64,000 nucleotides of DNA. Origin: Deltaproteobacteria bacterium (lineage in GTDB: Bacteria; Myxococcota_A; UBA9160; UBA4427). Under the pieces are notes generated by a model that did not search any database, was not told where the DNA came from, and saw only the letters and a list, made by a program, of their open reading frames with translations. The stretch covers positions 1-64,000 of the forward strand of contig JAJDAO010000061.1 in the NCBI GenBank assembly GCA_029261835.1. Direction: 5' to 3'. Position numbers and translations under genes: made by a program. This document shows, one piece after another, positions 28,608-36,619 of the stretch. How positions within the stretch are numbered: the first letter of the stretch is position 1; every line of letters begins with the position of its first letter.

Positions 28608-29278
28608 CGCCGATACCAGTGCGCCACACGCTCGCGATCGACTCCGAGCCGCCAAGCCGCAAGTGCGAGCCAGTGCCGCCCCATGGTTCGCAGCGGGCCG
28701 CCCTCCACGTAGCGCCGTGCCGACGTGGTGGCGGACAGAGGGACCTCGAGCACCCGGCCGTGTGCCTTCATTTCGCGCACGAGATCAAGATCCTCCATCA
28801 GAGCAACTTCGGGAACGCCACCGATCGCCTCCAGCACCTGACGCCGGACGAAGATCGCCTGGTCGCCGTAGGGCAGCGAGGCCAGCTTGACCCGCAGCCA
28901 GGCCCCGAACTCGATCAGGCGCAGCGCCGGAGTCCGGCGGTCGAAACGAAGACGGAACGCCCCCCCCACCACGGACGGCCGCGACATCGCATCGCGCAGG
29001 GCCGAGGCCCAGCCGGGCTCCAAGCGTGTATCCGCGTGGAGGAATAGAACGACGTCTCCCGAGCTTGCTCGCCAGCCGACCTGGAGCTGGCGGGCCCGCC
29101 CCGGCTCGCTGCGAATCACCACTGCACCCGCAGCCCTCGCTCGCGCGGCGGTTTCGTCGCGGCTGCCGCCGTCGACGACCAGGATCTGCACGTCCTCGTC
29201 CGGTAGCTGGACACTCTGGATGGCGCCCGCGATCTGGCCGGCCTCGTCGAGCGCGGGTATCACCACCGCGATCTCCAC
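28604..29278 (-). CDS. Glycosyltransferase family 2, selenodomain-associated type (TIGR04283-like)
   Basis: A 224-residue soluble GT-A enzyme. It starts with the typical VVIPALDEAGQIAGAI strand, then ILVVDGGSRDET and the metal-binding DxD-like region LFLHADTRLEPG, followed by GDQAIFVRR and MEDLDLVREMK. This layout matches the rSAM/selenodomain-associated transferase 2 family, which has been noted to co-occur with selenium-dependent or radical-SAM proteins. The start is a GTG at 29276-29278 without a clear ribosome site. It is the first gene of a coupled three-gene operon with the ABC exporter. Donor and acceptor are unknown. Confidence 0.8.
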   Translation of the reverse strand: MEIAVVIPALDEAGQIAGAIQSVQLPDEDVQILVVDGGSRDETAARARAAGAVVIRSEPGRARQLQVGWRASSGDVVLFLHADTRLEPGWASALRDAMSRPSVVGGAFRLRFDRRTPALRLIEFGAWLRVKLASLPYGDQAIFVRRQVLEAIGGVPEVALMEDLDLVREMKAHGRVLEVPLSATTSARRYVEGGPLRTMGRHWLALAAWRLGVDRERVAHWYRR

Positions 29279-29327
29279 TCGGCCACGATAGCACGGTGGT
29301 ACTCACGGCCGGCGCAACGATTCCCGA

Positions 29328-29357
29328 TTGACAGGCGCGACTCCCCTCCCCTATCCC
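29328..29357 (+). promoter_or_regulatory. purM promoter giving a leaderless transcript
   Basis: TTGACA (29328-29333) is followed by an 18-bp spacer and TATCCC (29352-29357). The expected transcription start, 7 nt after the -10, coincides with the GTG at 29364, and no Shine-Dalgarno sequence is present. A TTG start at 29328 would use the -35 box itself and is unlikely. Confidence 0.5.
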
Positions 29358-29363
29358 ATCCCA

Positions 29364-30476
29364 GTGAGCAGAAGATCCAGACCCGAGAACCGCCAGCCCC
29401 AGCAGCCGAGCGCCCCCGCCTACGCCCGAGCTGGTGTCGACCTCGATCACGACGAGTCGTTCATCGAGGACGTCAAGGACATCGTGCGCGGCACGTTTCG
29501 ACCCGAAATCCTGTCATCGATTGGCGGCTTTGCGGGCATGTTCAAGACGCCGGATCGCTATCAGAACCCCGTGCTGGTGGCCGCCACGGACGGCGTGGGG
29601 ACCAAGCTCAAGCTGGCGGCTCAGATCGGCCGTTTCGACACCGTCGGCATCGACTGCGTCGCCATGGTGGTCAACGATCTCATCGTCCAGGGCGCCGAGC
29701 CGGTGATCTTCCTCGACTACCTCGCGATGGCCAAGCTCGACAAGAACCTCGCATCCGAAGCCCTGCGGGGCTTGGCTGAGGGGTGCAAACGAGCCGGATG
29801 TGCGCTCCTCGGCGGAGAGACTGCGACCATGCCGGGCATGTACGCCGAGGGCGAGCTCGAGATGGTCGGCTTCAGCGTCGGCGTGGTGGAGCGAGAGGGG
29901 ATCATCGACGGCTCCACGATCAGCGAGGGCAACGCGATCGTGGGCATCGCGTCGAGCGGCTTCCACAGCAACGGCTACTCGCTTGTGCGACAGGTGCTCG
30001 ACGAGGGGATCCGCGCGGGCAGGCTCGATCTCTTCGGCGAGTACCCCGGACTCAAGCAGTCACTGGCGAGCGCGCTACTGGCACCGACGCGGATCTACGT
30101 GAAGCCGCTACTCAATATCATTCGCGACTTCACGGTTCACGGTCTGGTCCACGTCACCGGTGGCGGCTTCGAAGGCAACTTGCCACGCGTGCTGCCCAAG
30201 GGCGTGCGAGCCCGTATCGACCCCGGCGCCTGGCCGCGACCCGGTGTCTACGGCTGGCTTCAGCAGCAGTCCGAGCTGCCGGAGAGCGAGTTGCTGCGCG
30301 TGTTCAACTGCGGCATCGGGATGATCATCGTGGCCCCCCAAGAGCAATCCGCAGACATCATCCAGCGCCTTCAGGGACTGGGCGAGCGCGCCTATCAGAT
30401 CGGCATCATCGAGCGCATGCGGGACGAGGGCGAGTCGGTGCTGCTCTTCGATCCCGGCTCGCAACAGCGAGCCTGA
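29364..30476 (+). CDS. purM: Phosphoribosylformylglycinamidine cyclo-ligase
   Basis: AIR synthetase, the fifth step of purine synthesis: ATP-dependent closure of FGAM to aminoimidazole ribotide. The 370-residue protein shows the PurM signatures YARAGVDLD (N-terminal flexible segment), VLVAATDGVGTKLKLA, DCVAMVVNDLIVQGAEPVIFLDYLA, GCALLGGETATMPGMY and HVTGGGFEGNLPRVLP. It is slightly longer than E. coli PurM (345) because of a Pro/Arg-rich N terminus. The GTG start at 29364 is chosen because it sits where the promoter predicts transcription to begin. The TGA shares one base with the next gene's ATG (TGATG, 30474-30478). purN is not adjacent. Confidence 0.94.
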   Translation: MSRRSRPENRQPQQPSAPAYARAGVDLDHDESFIEDVKDIVRGTFRPEILSSIGGFAGMFKTPDRYQNPVLVAATDGVGTKLKLAAQIGRFDTVGIDCVAMVVNDLIVQGAEPVIFLDYLAMAKLDKNLASEALRGLAEGCKRAGCALLGGETATMPGMYAEGELEMVGFSVGVVEREGIIDGSTISEGNAIVGIASSGFHSNGYSLVRQVLDEGIRAGRLDLFGEYPGLKQSLASALLAPTRIYVKPLLNIIRDFTVHGLVHVTGGGFEGNLPRVLPKGVRARIDPGAWPRPGVYGWLQQQSELPESELLRVFNCGIGMIIVAPQEQSADIIQRLQGLGERAYQIGIIERMRDEGESVLLFDPGSQQRA

Positions 30477-31873
30477 TGGCCAGCCTGCCCTCGGTCACCG
30501 AAGCCGAGCGCCTGAAGGCAAGGCGCTGGGATGTGTTGGTTCTGGGCAGCAACATCCCGGCCCTGGTGGCGGCCGCGCGGCTCGGTGCGGCGGGGCATCG
30601 TGTTCTCGTGGTCGAAGAAGACGCCGCGCGGGCTCTGCACCCGGCCCTGCGCGAACCCTTCTTCCTCGCCGGCGCACGCGATGGCGGGGGTGTGGACGCG
30701 TGCCTGCGCGCGCTCAATATCCCGCTGATCGACCAGCGCCGCATCAGCCCCGAGCGGCTCGCCTACCAGGTAATCTCTCCCGCCTTTCGCATCGATGTCG
30801 GCAGCCCGACTGTCACCAGCGAGGAGTTGGTGAGCTGGGGCCTGTCAGCGCCGGCCCCGGCCGGGGCACTGGTGCGCGCGCTGCTCGAGGCCACCGAGGC
30901 CGAACGCAGAATCCTGCTCTCGTCACCGCTCGTCCGCATAGGGCGCCGGCTGAGCATGGCCCGGGCGGGGACGCCGGGCTCGCACCTCAGGGGGCTGCCC
31001 GCCGAGGCGGCGGCACCGGCACCAGCCCTCGCTCCGGTGCTCGACGCTCAGGCCTCGGCGCTCTCGAATCTGGCGATCGCGCAGGCCACGCCCGAGGCGC
31101 GCACACGCCTGCTGGGAAGTGCGCTGGCAGGTGGCGCCGGCTTCGGCGATGGCCCGCCCTGGCTGCTCGGCCTGCTGCGGCGGCGAGTCGAAGCCGTCTA
31201 CGGTGAATTCCGCAGCGTGGCGGGCCGATTCAACCTCGTCTCGCTAGAGGGCCAGCCCGCTGTCACGGTCGCGGGCACGGGTGAGCTGTGGGCGGGCCGC
31301 GTACTGCTGGTCTCCGCAGCACCGTCCGCCGTGTCGGCAGCACTTGACTGTGACCGCGTTCCGGGCTTTCTCGAGCTGAAGCGCCCGCTGCGGCGACGAC
31401 TGAGCATCCATCTGCGGAGCCACCGCGACGCGCTGCCGCGCGGCATGTGCCCGCGACTCATCCTGATGAGCGATGCCGGCCGCGGTGATCCGACTTCCCG
31501 ACTCATCACCGTGACCGCGTTCGCCAACCCGTCCAACGAAGACGAAGTCGACCTCGTGGCCCGCATGTCGGTGGCCGAGGACGAAGAGATCGCGACGGTC
31601 GAAAAGGAGATCGAGGAGCGCGTGCGAGCCCTGATGCCCTTCTCGGAGGAGCACATCAAGCTGCGGGCGCAAAGGCGTCCACTCTGGGACGATGACGGCT
31701 GGCTCGAGGATCCGCTGCCGGGAGCCGGCTGGCCGGCGGAGATCGACCTCAGGTGCAACAGTCGTCCCCCGGTGTACTGTCTCGACCGGGCGGCGGTGGC
31801 GGGCCTGGGCGTCGAGGGAGATCTGCTGCTCGGCTGGCGATCCGGAGATGCCATCGCGAATGAACTGGGCTGA
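30476..31873 (+). CDS. Rossmann-fold oxidoreductase-like protein of unknown function
   Basis: A 465-residue protein opening with a dinucleotide-binding beta-alpha-beta unit (DVLVLGSNIPALVAAARLGAAGHRV, acidic end VVEED). The usual GxGxxG is changed to GSNIPA. This resembles FAD-dependent amine-oxidase or desaturase-like proteins with a modified loop, so cofactor binding cannot be assumed. The C-terminal strand VYCLDRAAVAGLGVEGDLLLGW looks like the second FAD-contact segment of that superfamily. There is no signal peptide and no membrane helix. It is translationally coupled to purM and lies 42 nt before the MsbA-like exporter. I do not recognise a specific function. Confidence 0.65.
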   Translation: MASLPSVTEAERLKARRWDVLVLGSNIPALVAAARLGAAGHRVLVVEEDAARALHPALREPFFLAGARDGGGVDACLRALNIPLIDQRRISPERLAYQVISPAFRIDVGSPTVTSEELVSWGLSAPAPAGALVRALLEATEAERRILLSSPLVRIGRRLSMARAGTPGSHLRGLPAEAAAPAPALAPVLDAQASALSNLAIAQATPEARTRLLGSALAGGAGFGDGPPWLLGLLRRRVEAVYGEFRSVAGRFNLVSLEGQPAVTVAGTGELWAGRVLLVSAAPSAVSAALDCDRVPGFLELKRPLRRRLSIHLRSHRDALPRGMCPRLILMSDAGRGDPTSRLITVTAFANPSNEDEVDLVARMSVAEDEEIATVEKEIEERVRALMPFSEEHIKLRAQRRPLWDDDGWLEDPLPGAGWPAEIDLRCNSRPPVYCLDRAAVAGLGVEGDLLLGWRSGDAIANELG

Positions 31874-31915
31874 TCCTGCGGCGCGATCGGCCGCGCTGGT
31901 CGAGGAGTTGCGAGC

Positions 31916-33889
31916 TTGAACGAAGCAGCCCGCCGCCGGTCCGACAGCGAGGAGCCGACGCGGGCTTCCGCCGCCACGATGCTGGCACGGCTGCTCGGCT
32001 TCGTGAAGCCGTATGTGCTGCCGTTGATCGCGGTGACGGTCTTCACCCTGATCTTCTCCGCCGGGCGCTTCGGCCGCGCCTACCTGATGAAGCCGCTGCT
32101 CGACGGCGTGCTGCTACCGGTCGCGGCCGGGACGGAGCCGGCGCCCACTGGCTCGGCGAAGACTCGTTCCGACTGGCTCTCGACCTTCATCGCCGAGATT
32201 CTGCCGGCCGAGCAACACGAGAACGCCGCGACGAGCAACGAAGCCGCCGAGGGCGAGGCGAGAGGCAAGGCGACGCGCGACATCGACGGCGTCCGCGAGA
32301 CCTTTCGCGGGCTGCTCTTGGCGGGGCTGCTGATCGTCGTCGTCACGCCAATCGCCCTGCTCGGCCGCGTCTATCTGACCGAATATGCACTCGGGCGCGT
32401 CGACGTGGACATCAAACAGCGGATGGCCGCCAAGCTGCTGGCGCTCCCGCTTGCCAAACACCAGCGAGAGAAGAGCGGCGACATTCTCTCCCGCACCTTC
32501 AACGACGCAGGTGCGGCCCGGGCGGCACTGAGGCTCGTCTTCCAGGAACTCCTGCTGGGACTCGTGATGATCGTCATCGGCCTGTTGACCCTTGTCTACA
32601 TCTCGTGGCCCCTCACGCTGATCTCGCTCGGAGCGGCGCCGATCATCATCGGTGTCCTCACCGTGTTCGGCGAGCGCATCCGGAAGAGCGCCCGGCGACG
32701 CCAAGAACAGCTCGGCGAGGTCACTCAGCGCCTGATCAACATCCTCTCGGGCATCAAGGTCATCAAGGCCTTCGCCGGCGAGAAGATGGAGGGCGATGCA
32801 TTCGCTCGCGAGACTCGCAAGCTCTTCCGACACGACATGCGCGTGGTGCGGAATCGGGTTCTCTCCCGCGCGGTGGTCGAGGCGCTCAATAGCGGAGCGG
32901 GCATCGCACTGCTCGCCCTCGGCTCCATTCTGGTGCTGCGAGGGCACTGGGGGCTGACGACGGGGGACGTCGCCGCCTTTGCCACCGTGTTGGCCACGAC
33001 TTACAGGCCGGTCAAGAACCTCTCCAAGGGATACACCAGGATGATGGAGAACCTGGCATCTACCGAGCGCTTCTTCAAGGTACTCGACGCCGCCGAAGAG
33101 CCGTCCGACGCGCCGGGCGCCGCGAGGCTCGACGGCGTTCAAGCGAGTATCCGATTCGACAACGTGAGCCTGGGCTATCCGGATGACGCCGGCGACGAGC
33201 AGATGGTACTTCGTCATGTCTCGCTCGAGGTCTTCCCCGGCGAGGTCGTCGCCATCGTAGGGCGCACCGGTGCGGGCAAGACGACGCTGATGGACTTGCT
33301 GCTGCGGTTCTACGATCCAAGCGCTGGCTCCATTCACATCGACGGCCGTGACCTGCGAGAGATCGCGCGCAAGAGCCTGCACGAACAGGTGGCCGTGGTC
33401 ACGCAGGACCCATTCCTCTTCGATACGACGATTCGCGAGAACATCCGCTATGGACGCCCCGAGGCCACGGACGACGAAGTTCGCGAGGCAGCGTGTACAG
33501 CTCACGTGGACGAATTCGTCGACCATCTGCCGCTGGGATACGACACAAGGGTCGGGGAGTTCGGCATGCGCCTTTCGGGCGGCCAACGCCAGCGCATTAC
33601 CATCGCTCGCGCACTCCTGAAGCGCCCGGCAATTCTGATCTTCGACGAAGCGACGAGCGCACTCGACGCCAAGACGGAGCGTACCGTTCAGGATGCCATC
33701 GACGGGCTGCGTGGCGAGCGCACGATCTTCCTCGTGGCCCATCGTCTCTCGACGATTCAGCGGGCAGATCGCATCGTTGTGCTGGAAGACGGAGCGATCT
33801 CACAGAGCGGCCGCCACGAGGATCTGTTGGCTGCGGAGGGGCTCTACCGGGAGCTGGCCTCGCTGCAGCGAACGCCGGAAGCTCCGTGA
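31916..33889 (+). CDS. MsbA-like lipid exporter ABC transporter
   Basis: A 657-residue homodimer-type ABC exporter of the MsbA/lipid-flippase group. The membrane domain spans residues 20-330 and has an unusual polar insertion (about residues 55-115, rich in Glu/Ala) between the first two helices. NBD motifs: Walker A IVGRTGAGKTTLMDLL, Q-loop VTQDPFLFD, signature RLSGGQRQRITIARALL, Walker B LIFDEATSALDAKTE and H-loop AHRLSTI, so both catalytic Glu and His are present. The start is TTG at 31916-31918, with GAGGAG 8 nt upstream. It is the third gene of the purM run. Export of lipid A core or a phospholipid is inferred by family. Confidence 0.88.
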   Translation: MNEAARRRSDSEEPTRASAATMLARLLGFVKPYVLPLIAVTVFTLIFSAGRFGRAYLMKPLLDGVLLPVAAGTEPAPTGSAKTRSDWLSTFIAEILPAEQHENAATSNEAAEGEARGKATRDIDGVRETFRGLLLAGLLIVVVTPIALLGRVYLTEYALGRVDVDIKQRMAAKLLALPLAKHQREKSGDILSRTFNDAGAARAALRLVFQELLLGLVMIVIGLLTLVYISWPLTLISLGAAPIIIGVLTVFGERIRKSARRRQEQLGEVTQRLINILSGIKVIKAFAGEKMEGDAFARETRKLFRHDMRVVRNRVLSRAVVEALNSGAGIALLALGSILVLRGHWGLTTGDVAAFATVLATTYRPVKNLSKGYTRMMENLASTERFFKVLDAAEEPSDAPGAARLDGVQASIRFDNVSLGYPDDAGDEQMVLRHVSLEVFPGEVVAIVGRTGAGKTTLMDLLLRFYDPSAGSIHIDGRDLREIARKSLHEQVAVVTQDPFLFDTTIRENIRYGRPEATDDEVREAACTAHVDEFVDHLPLGYDTRVGEFGMRLSGGQRQRITIARALLKRPAILIFDEATSALDAKTERTVQDAIDGLRGERTIFLVAHRLSTIQRADRIVVLEDGAISQSGRHEDLLAAEGLYRELASLQRTPEAP

Positions 33890-33969
33890 GCAATGGGAAC
33901 CCGTCTCCACCGGCGTCCTATCACTTGACCTCGAGCGTGCTCTGCCGGCCAGGTCACACGCGACCGGCG

Positions 33970-35598
33970 TCAGCTCCTGAACACCTGTCCCGCCATCGCA
34001 TCCGCGTCGTAAGTGTGACCGTCGAGCACATGTCGACCATTGATGAACACGTGCTCGATTCCAGCCGGATAGGACGCGGGGCTCTCGAAGGTCGCCATAT
34101 CGCGTAGCTCTGCCCGGTCGAGCACAACCAGGTCGGCCGCGTATCCTTGCGCGACCCGGCCGCGCCCGGTCCAGCCAGCTCGAGAGGCCGGAGCGCCGGT
34201 CATCCTGTGCACCGCCTCCTCGAACGTGAAGAGCCCGCGCTCGACGTAGGTCGAGAGAACACGCGGAAAGGTGCCGTAGCTCGCCGGATTCTGGCTGCCG
34301 CGCGAACTCAGCAGGGTGTCGGTCTCGATGCTGCAGAGCGGATGCTCGAGCACGGCTGTCAGCGCCCGCTCGTCCCGGCTCTCACCGCTGTACTTGTGGA
34401 TGAGAACACGCGCGTTGCGATGACTGTCCACCACCATCTGTCCGTAGAAGTCCCAGATGTCCATGCCCGCCCTTCGGGCCGCTTCGCCCACGAAGAGGCC
34501 GTTGTAGCAATCGAACGACGGCGTGTTCGCATTCATGATCTGGATGTCGTCGAGATTGAATCCCACCTGATCGAAGGCGATCTCGGCGAAGCTGCGCAAC
34601 CCCGCCATTCCCTCCGGACTGCGCAGGATCTCTTCCAATCTCGGAAGCATTTGGGCGGGGAAGAGGACGCTGGCCGTCGTGTTCCCGGCCGTGTAGGGAA
34701 ACGCGTCGAAGGCGACGTCGAGTCCGTCGGCTCGCGCCTTCTCGATCCGTCCGAGCACTTCCACGTAGGTCGGCCAGGTCCTGGAGCCGACGAAGATCAG
34801 GTGGCTGAGCTGCAGCTTCACGCCGGCGTCCTCGGCCACGACGAGCACCTCGTCGAGAGCCCGAAGGTTGTGGGGCACTTCAGTCGGATCGCTCGTGTAC
34901 GCGCCGCTGACTGAGCTGTACGCCTTGAGGTGCGAGGTGAAGAGCTTGCCCGCTTCGGCCGTCCAGCCAGCAAAGGCATCCAGCTCATCGGGCTCGGCGA
35001 AGATTCCCGGCGGATACCCGAGCCCCGTGCTGACACCGATACATCCGGCGTCGAGCGAGCGCCGAGTCATCCCCTCCATGGTCGCCAGCTCGTCCTTGTC
35101 GGGGGCATCCATCGTCAGCTCTCCCGTGACCGCTGCGCGGATGCTTCCGTGGCCAACCAGCTCGGCGATGTTCAAGGCAGTTCCCTGGCGCTCCAGCAGA
35201 TCCAGGAACTCCGCCATCGTCTTCCAGCGCAGGTCGATCGCATCATCCATCATCAGCTTGCTGCTTTCGAGCACCATGCCGCGGCTCCGGTCCGTAATGG
35301 GCGCAGGACTGAATCCGCAGTTTCCGCCGACGAAGGACGTCATGCCTTGCCGAATGAACGGCTCAACGAGACGACCGTGATCGCACGAAGACACCAGCCA
35401 GTCTGCGTGGCTGTGGACGTCGATGAAGCCTGGCGTAATCGTCTTCCCCGAGCAGTCGAGAACCATCTGCGCCTCGAGCGCGGCAAGATCGCCCACGGCC
35501 GCGATCTCCCCCCCAACCAACGCGACATCGGCCCGGACTGCTCCCGCTCCCGTACCATCCACGACTTCACCACCGTCCAGCTTCAGATCGCATTCCAT
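33970..35598 (-). CDS. N-acyl-D-amino-acid deacylase (D-aminoacylase) family amidohydrolase
   Basis: Metal-dependent amidohydrolase predicted to cleave N-acyl groups from D-amino acids or related amides. The 542-residue length fits. Conserved metal and active-site residues are visible: FIDVHSHADW (HxH), the bridging-ligand Cys in VGGNCGFSPAP, His in FTSHLKAYSS, His in LQLSHLIFVG and the catalytic Asp in CSIETDTLLSSRG. The C-terminal beta-sandwich strand ADLVVLDRAELRD is typical. There is no signal peptide. The ATG at 35596-35598 has a weak ribosome site. It converges on the MsbA-like gene (80-nt gap) and diverges from the crotonase gene. Substrate specificity cannot be read from sequence. Confidence 0.87.
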   Translation of the reverse strand: MECDLKLDGGEVVDGTGAGAVRADVALVGGEIAAVGDLAALEAQMVLDCSGKTITPGFIDVHSHADWLVSSCDHGRLVEPFIRQGMTSFVGGNCGFSPAPITDRSRGMVLESSKLMMDDAIDLRWKTMAEFLDLLERQGTALNIAELVGHGSIRAAVTGELTMDAPDKDELATMEGMTRRSLDAGCIGVSTGLGYPPGIFAEPDELDAFAGWTAEAGKLFTSHLKAYSSVSGAYTSDPTEVPHNLRALDEVLVVAEDAGVKLQLSHLIFVGSRTWPTYVEVLGRIEKARADGLDVAFDAFPYTAGNTTASVLFPAQMLPRLEEILRSPEGMAGLRSFAEIAFDQVGFNLDDIQIMNANTPSFDCYNGLFVGEAARRAGMDIWDFYGQMVVDSHRNARVLIHKYSGESRDERALTAVLEHPLCSIETDTLLSSRGSQNPASYGTFPRVLSTYVERGLFTFEEAVHRMTGAPASRAGWTGRGRVAQGYAADLVVLDRAELRDMATFESPASYPAGIEHVFINGRHVLDGHTYDADAMAGQVFRS

Positions 35599-35682
35599 CG
35601 CTTCACACCCTTCGTCGTTCGAATCATGCGGTAGGCTCTGTCGCGATTGTACCAACGTGAAAGCAGAACGAGGACACGGATC

Positions 35683-36498
35683 ATGCAATACGTAGAGATC
35701 ACTCGGCCCCGCGACCACACGGTGGCACTGAGGCTGAACCGGCCCGAGCGCCTGAACGCACTTTGTTTTCAAATGACCCGGGAGATTCACCAGGCCCTCG
35801 ACACGCTGGAAGGCGATCTCGAGACGCGGGTGGTGATCCTGACCGGCGCCGGCCGAGGCTTCTGCGCCGGCTTGGATCTCAAGGCGTACACCTCGGGAGA
35901 GAACGGCGCCTGGGAGGAGGGCCTTGGAAAGCTCCAGCACGCATACCGCGTGCAGAGCGGCTACGCCGATCTCGTGAGACACCTGCGCAGGATCCCGCAG
36001 CCCGTGATCGCCGCCGTGAACGGACCCGCGGCGGGTGGGGGGTTCGCACTCGCACTGGCGTGCGACGTGCGGATCTGTACGGCGACGGCCCGCTTCAATT
36101 GCGCCTTCACTCGGCTCGGCCTCGGAGGTGCGGAGATGGGGACGAGCTACTTCCTCCACAGAATGGTCGGCACAGCACTCGCGGCCGAGCTGATGTACAC
36201 AGGAAGATTCGTCGAATCGGACGAGGCGCTTCGCTGCGGACTCGTCAGCCGGGTCGTCGCTGAAGAAGACCTCATGAATTCGGCCCTCGATCTCGCGGGC
36301 GAGATGGTGAAGCACGCGTCACCGTTGGGCCTGCGACTCACCAAGGAGGTGATCGACCTGGTACAGGGCGGGCTCTCGCTGGAAGAGGCGATCCACCTCG
36401 AGAATCGCAACCAGGTACTGGCGCTCCAGACAGAGGATTGCCGAACAGCCGCCGCCCAGTGGGCCTCTACCGCATCTCGCCGCTTCACCGATCACTGA
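35683..36498 (+). CDS. Enoyl-CoA hydratase/isomerase family protein
   Basis: A 271-residue crotonase-fold protein. The CoA/oxyanion motifs are clear: RGFCAGLDLKAY and AVNGPAAGGGFALALACDVRI. The first catalytic Glu position of classical enoyl-CoA hydratase (LPE...) reads TRLGL, whereas the later position gives GGAEMGTSYFLHRMVG with Glu retained. This pattern is closer to mycobacterial EchA and dienoyl-CoA isomerase-like members than to EchA1-type hydratases. An isomerase or a one-carboxylate hydratase is therefore as likely as a standard hydratase. The ATG at 35683-35685 follows a weak GAGG. It is divergently arranged with the D-aminoacylase gene across about 85 nt. Confidence 0.88.
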   Translation: MQYVEITRPRDHTVALRLNRPERLNALCFQMTREIHQALDTLEGDLETRVVILTGAGRGFCAGLDLKAYTSGENGAWEEGLGKLQHAYRVQSGYADLVRHLRRIPQPVIAAVNGPAAGGGFALALACDVRICTATARFNCAFTRLGLGGAEMGTSYFLHRMVGTALAAELMYTGRFVESDEALRCGLVSRVVAEEDLMNSALDLAGEMVKHASPLGLRLTKEVIDLVQGGLSLEEAIHLENRNQVLALQTEDCRTAAAQWASTASRRFTDH

Positions 36499-36619
36499 TC
36501 GGTCGAGACCGCGCCGGATTCCAGGAAACCCGGAGGATATCGCCTACGCTGTCCCGCTTGCGCGATGACGTTGCAGGCCAGCAGTCTGGCGGCCGTCACA
36601 TGGAGGGCTGGGGCTGAGT

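Noticed and set aside
29783-31873. Start of the Rossmann-like protein far inside purM
   Set aside because: The upstream part is an alternative frame of purM. The ATG at 30476 forms a TGATG overlap and begins the recognisable fold.
33890-33969. Terminator in the gap between the MsbA-like and D-aminoacylase genes
   Set aside because: Only a 6-bp palindromic pair (TGACCT...AGGTCA) with a 19-nt loop and no T-tract; too weak.
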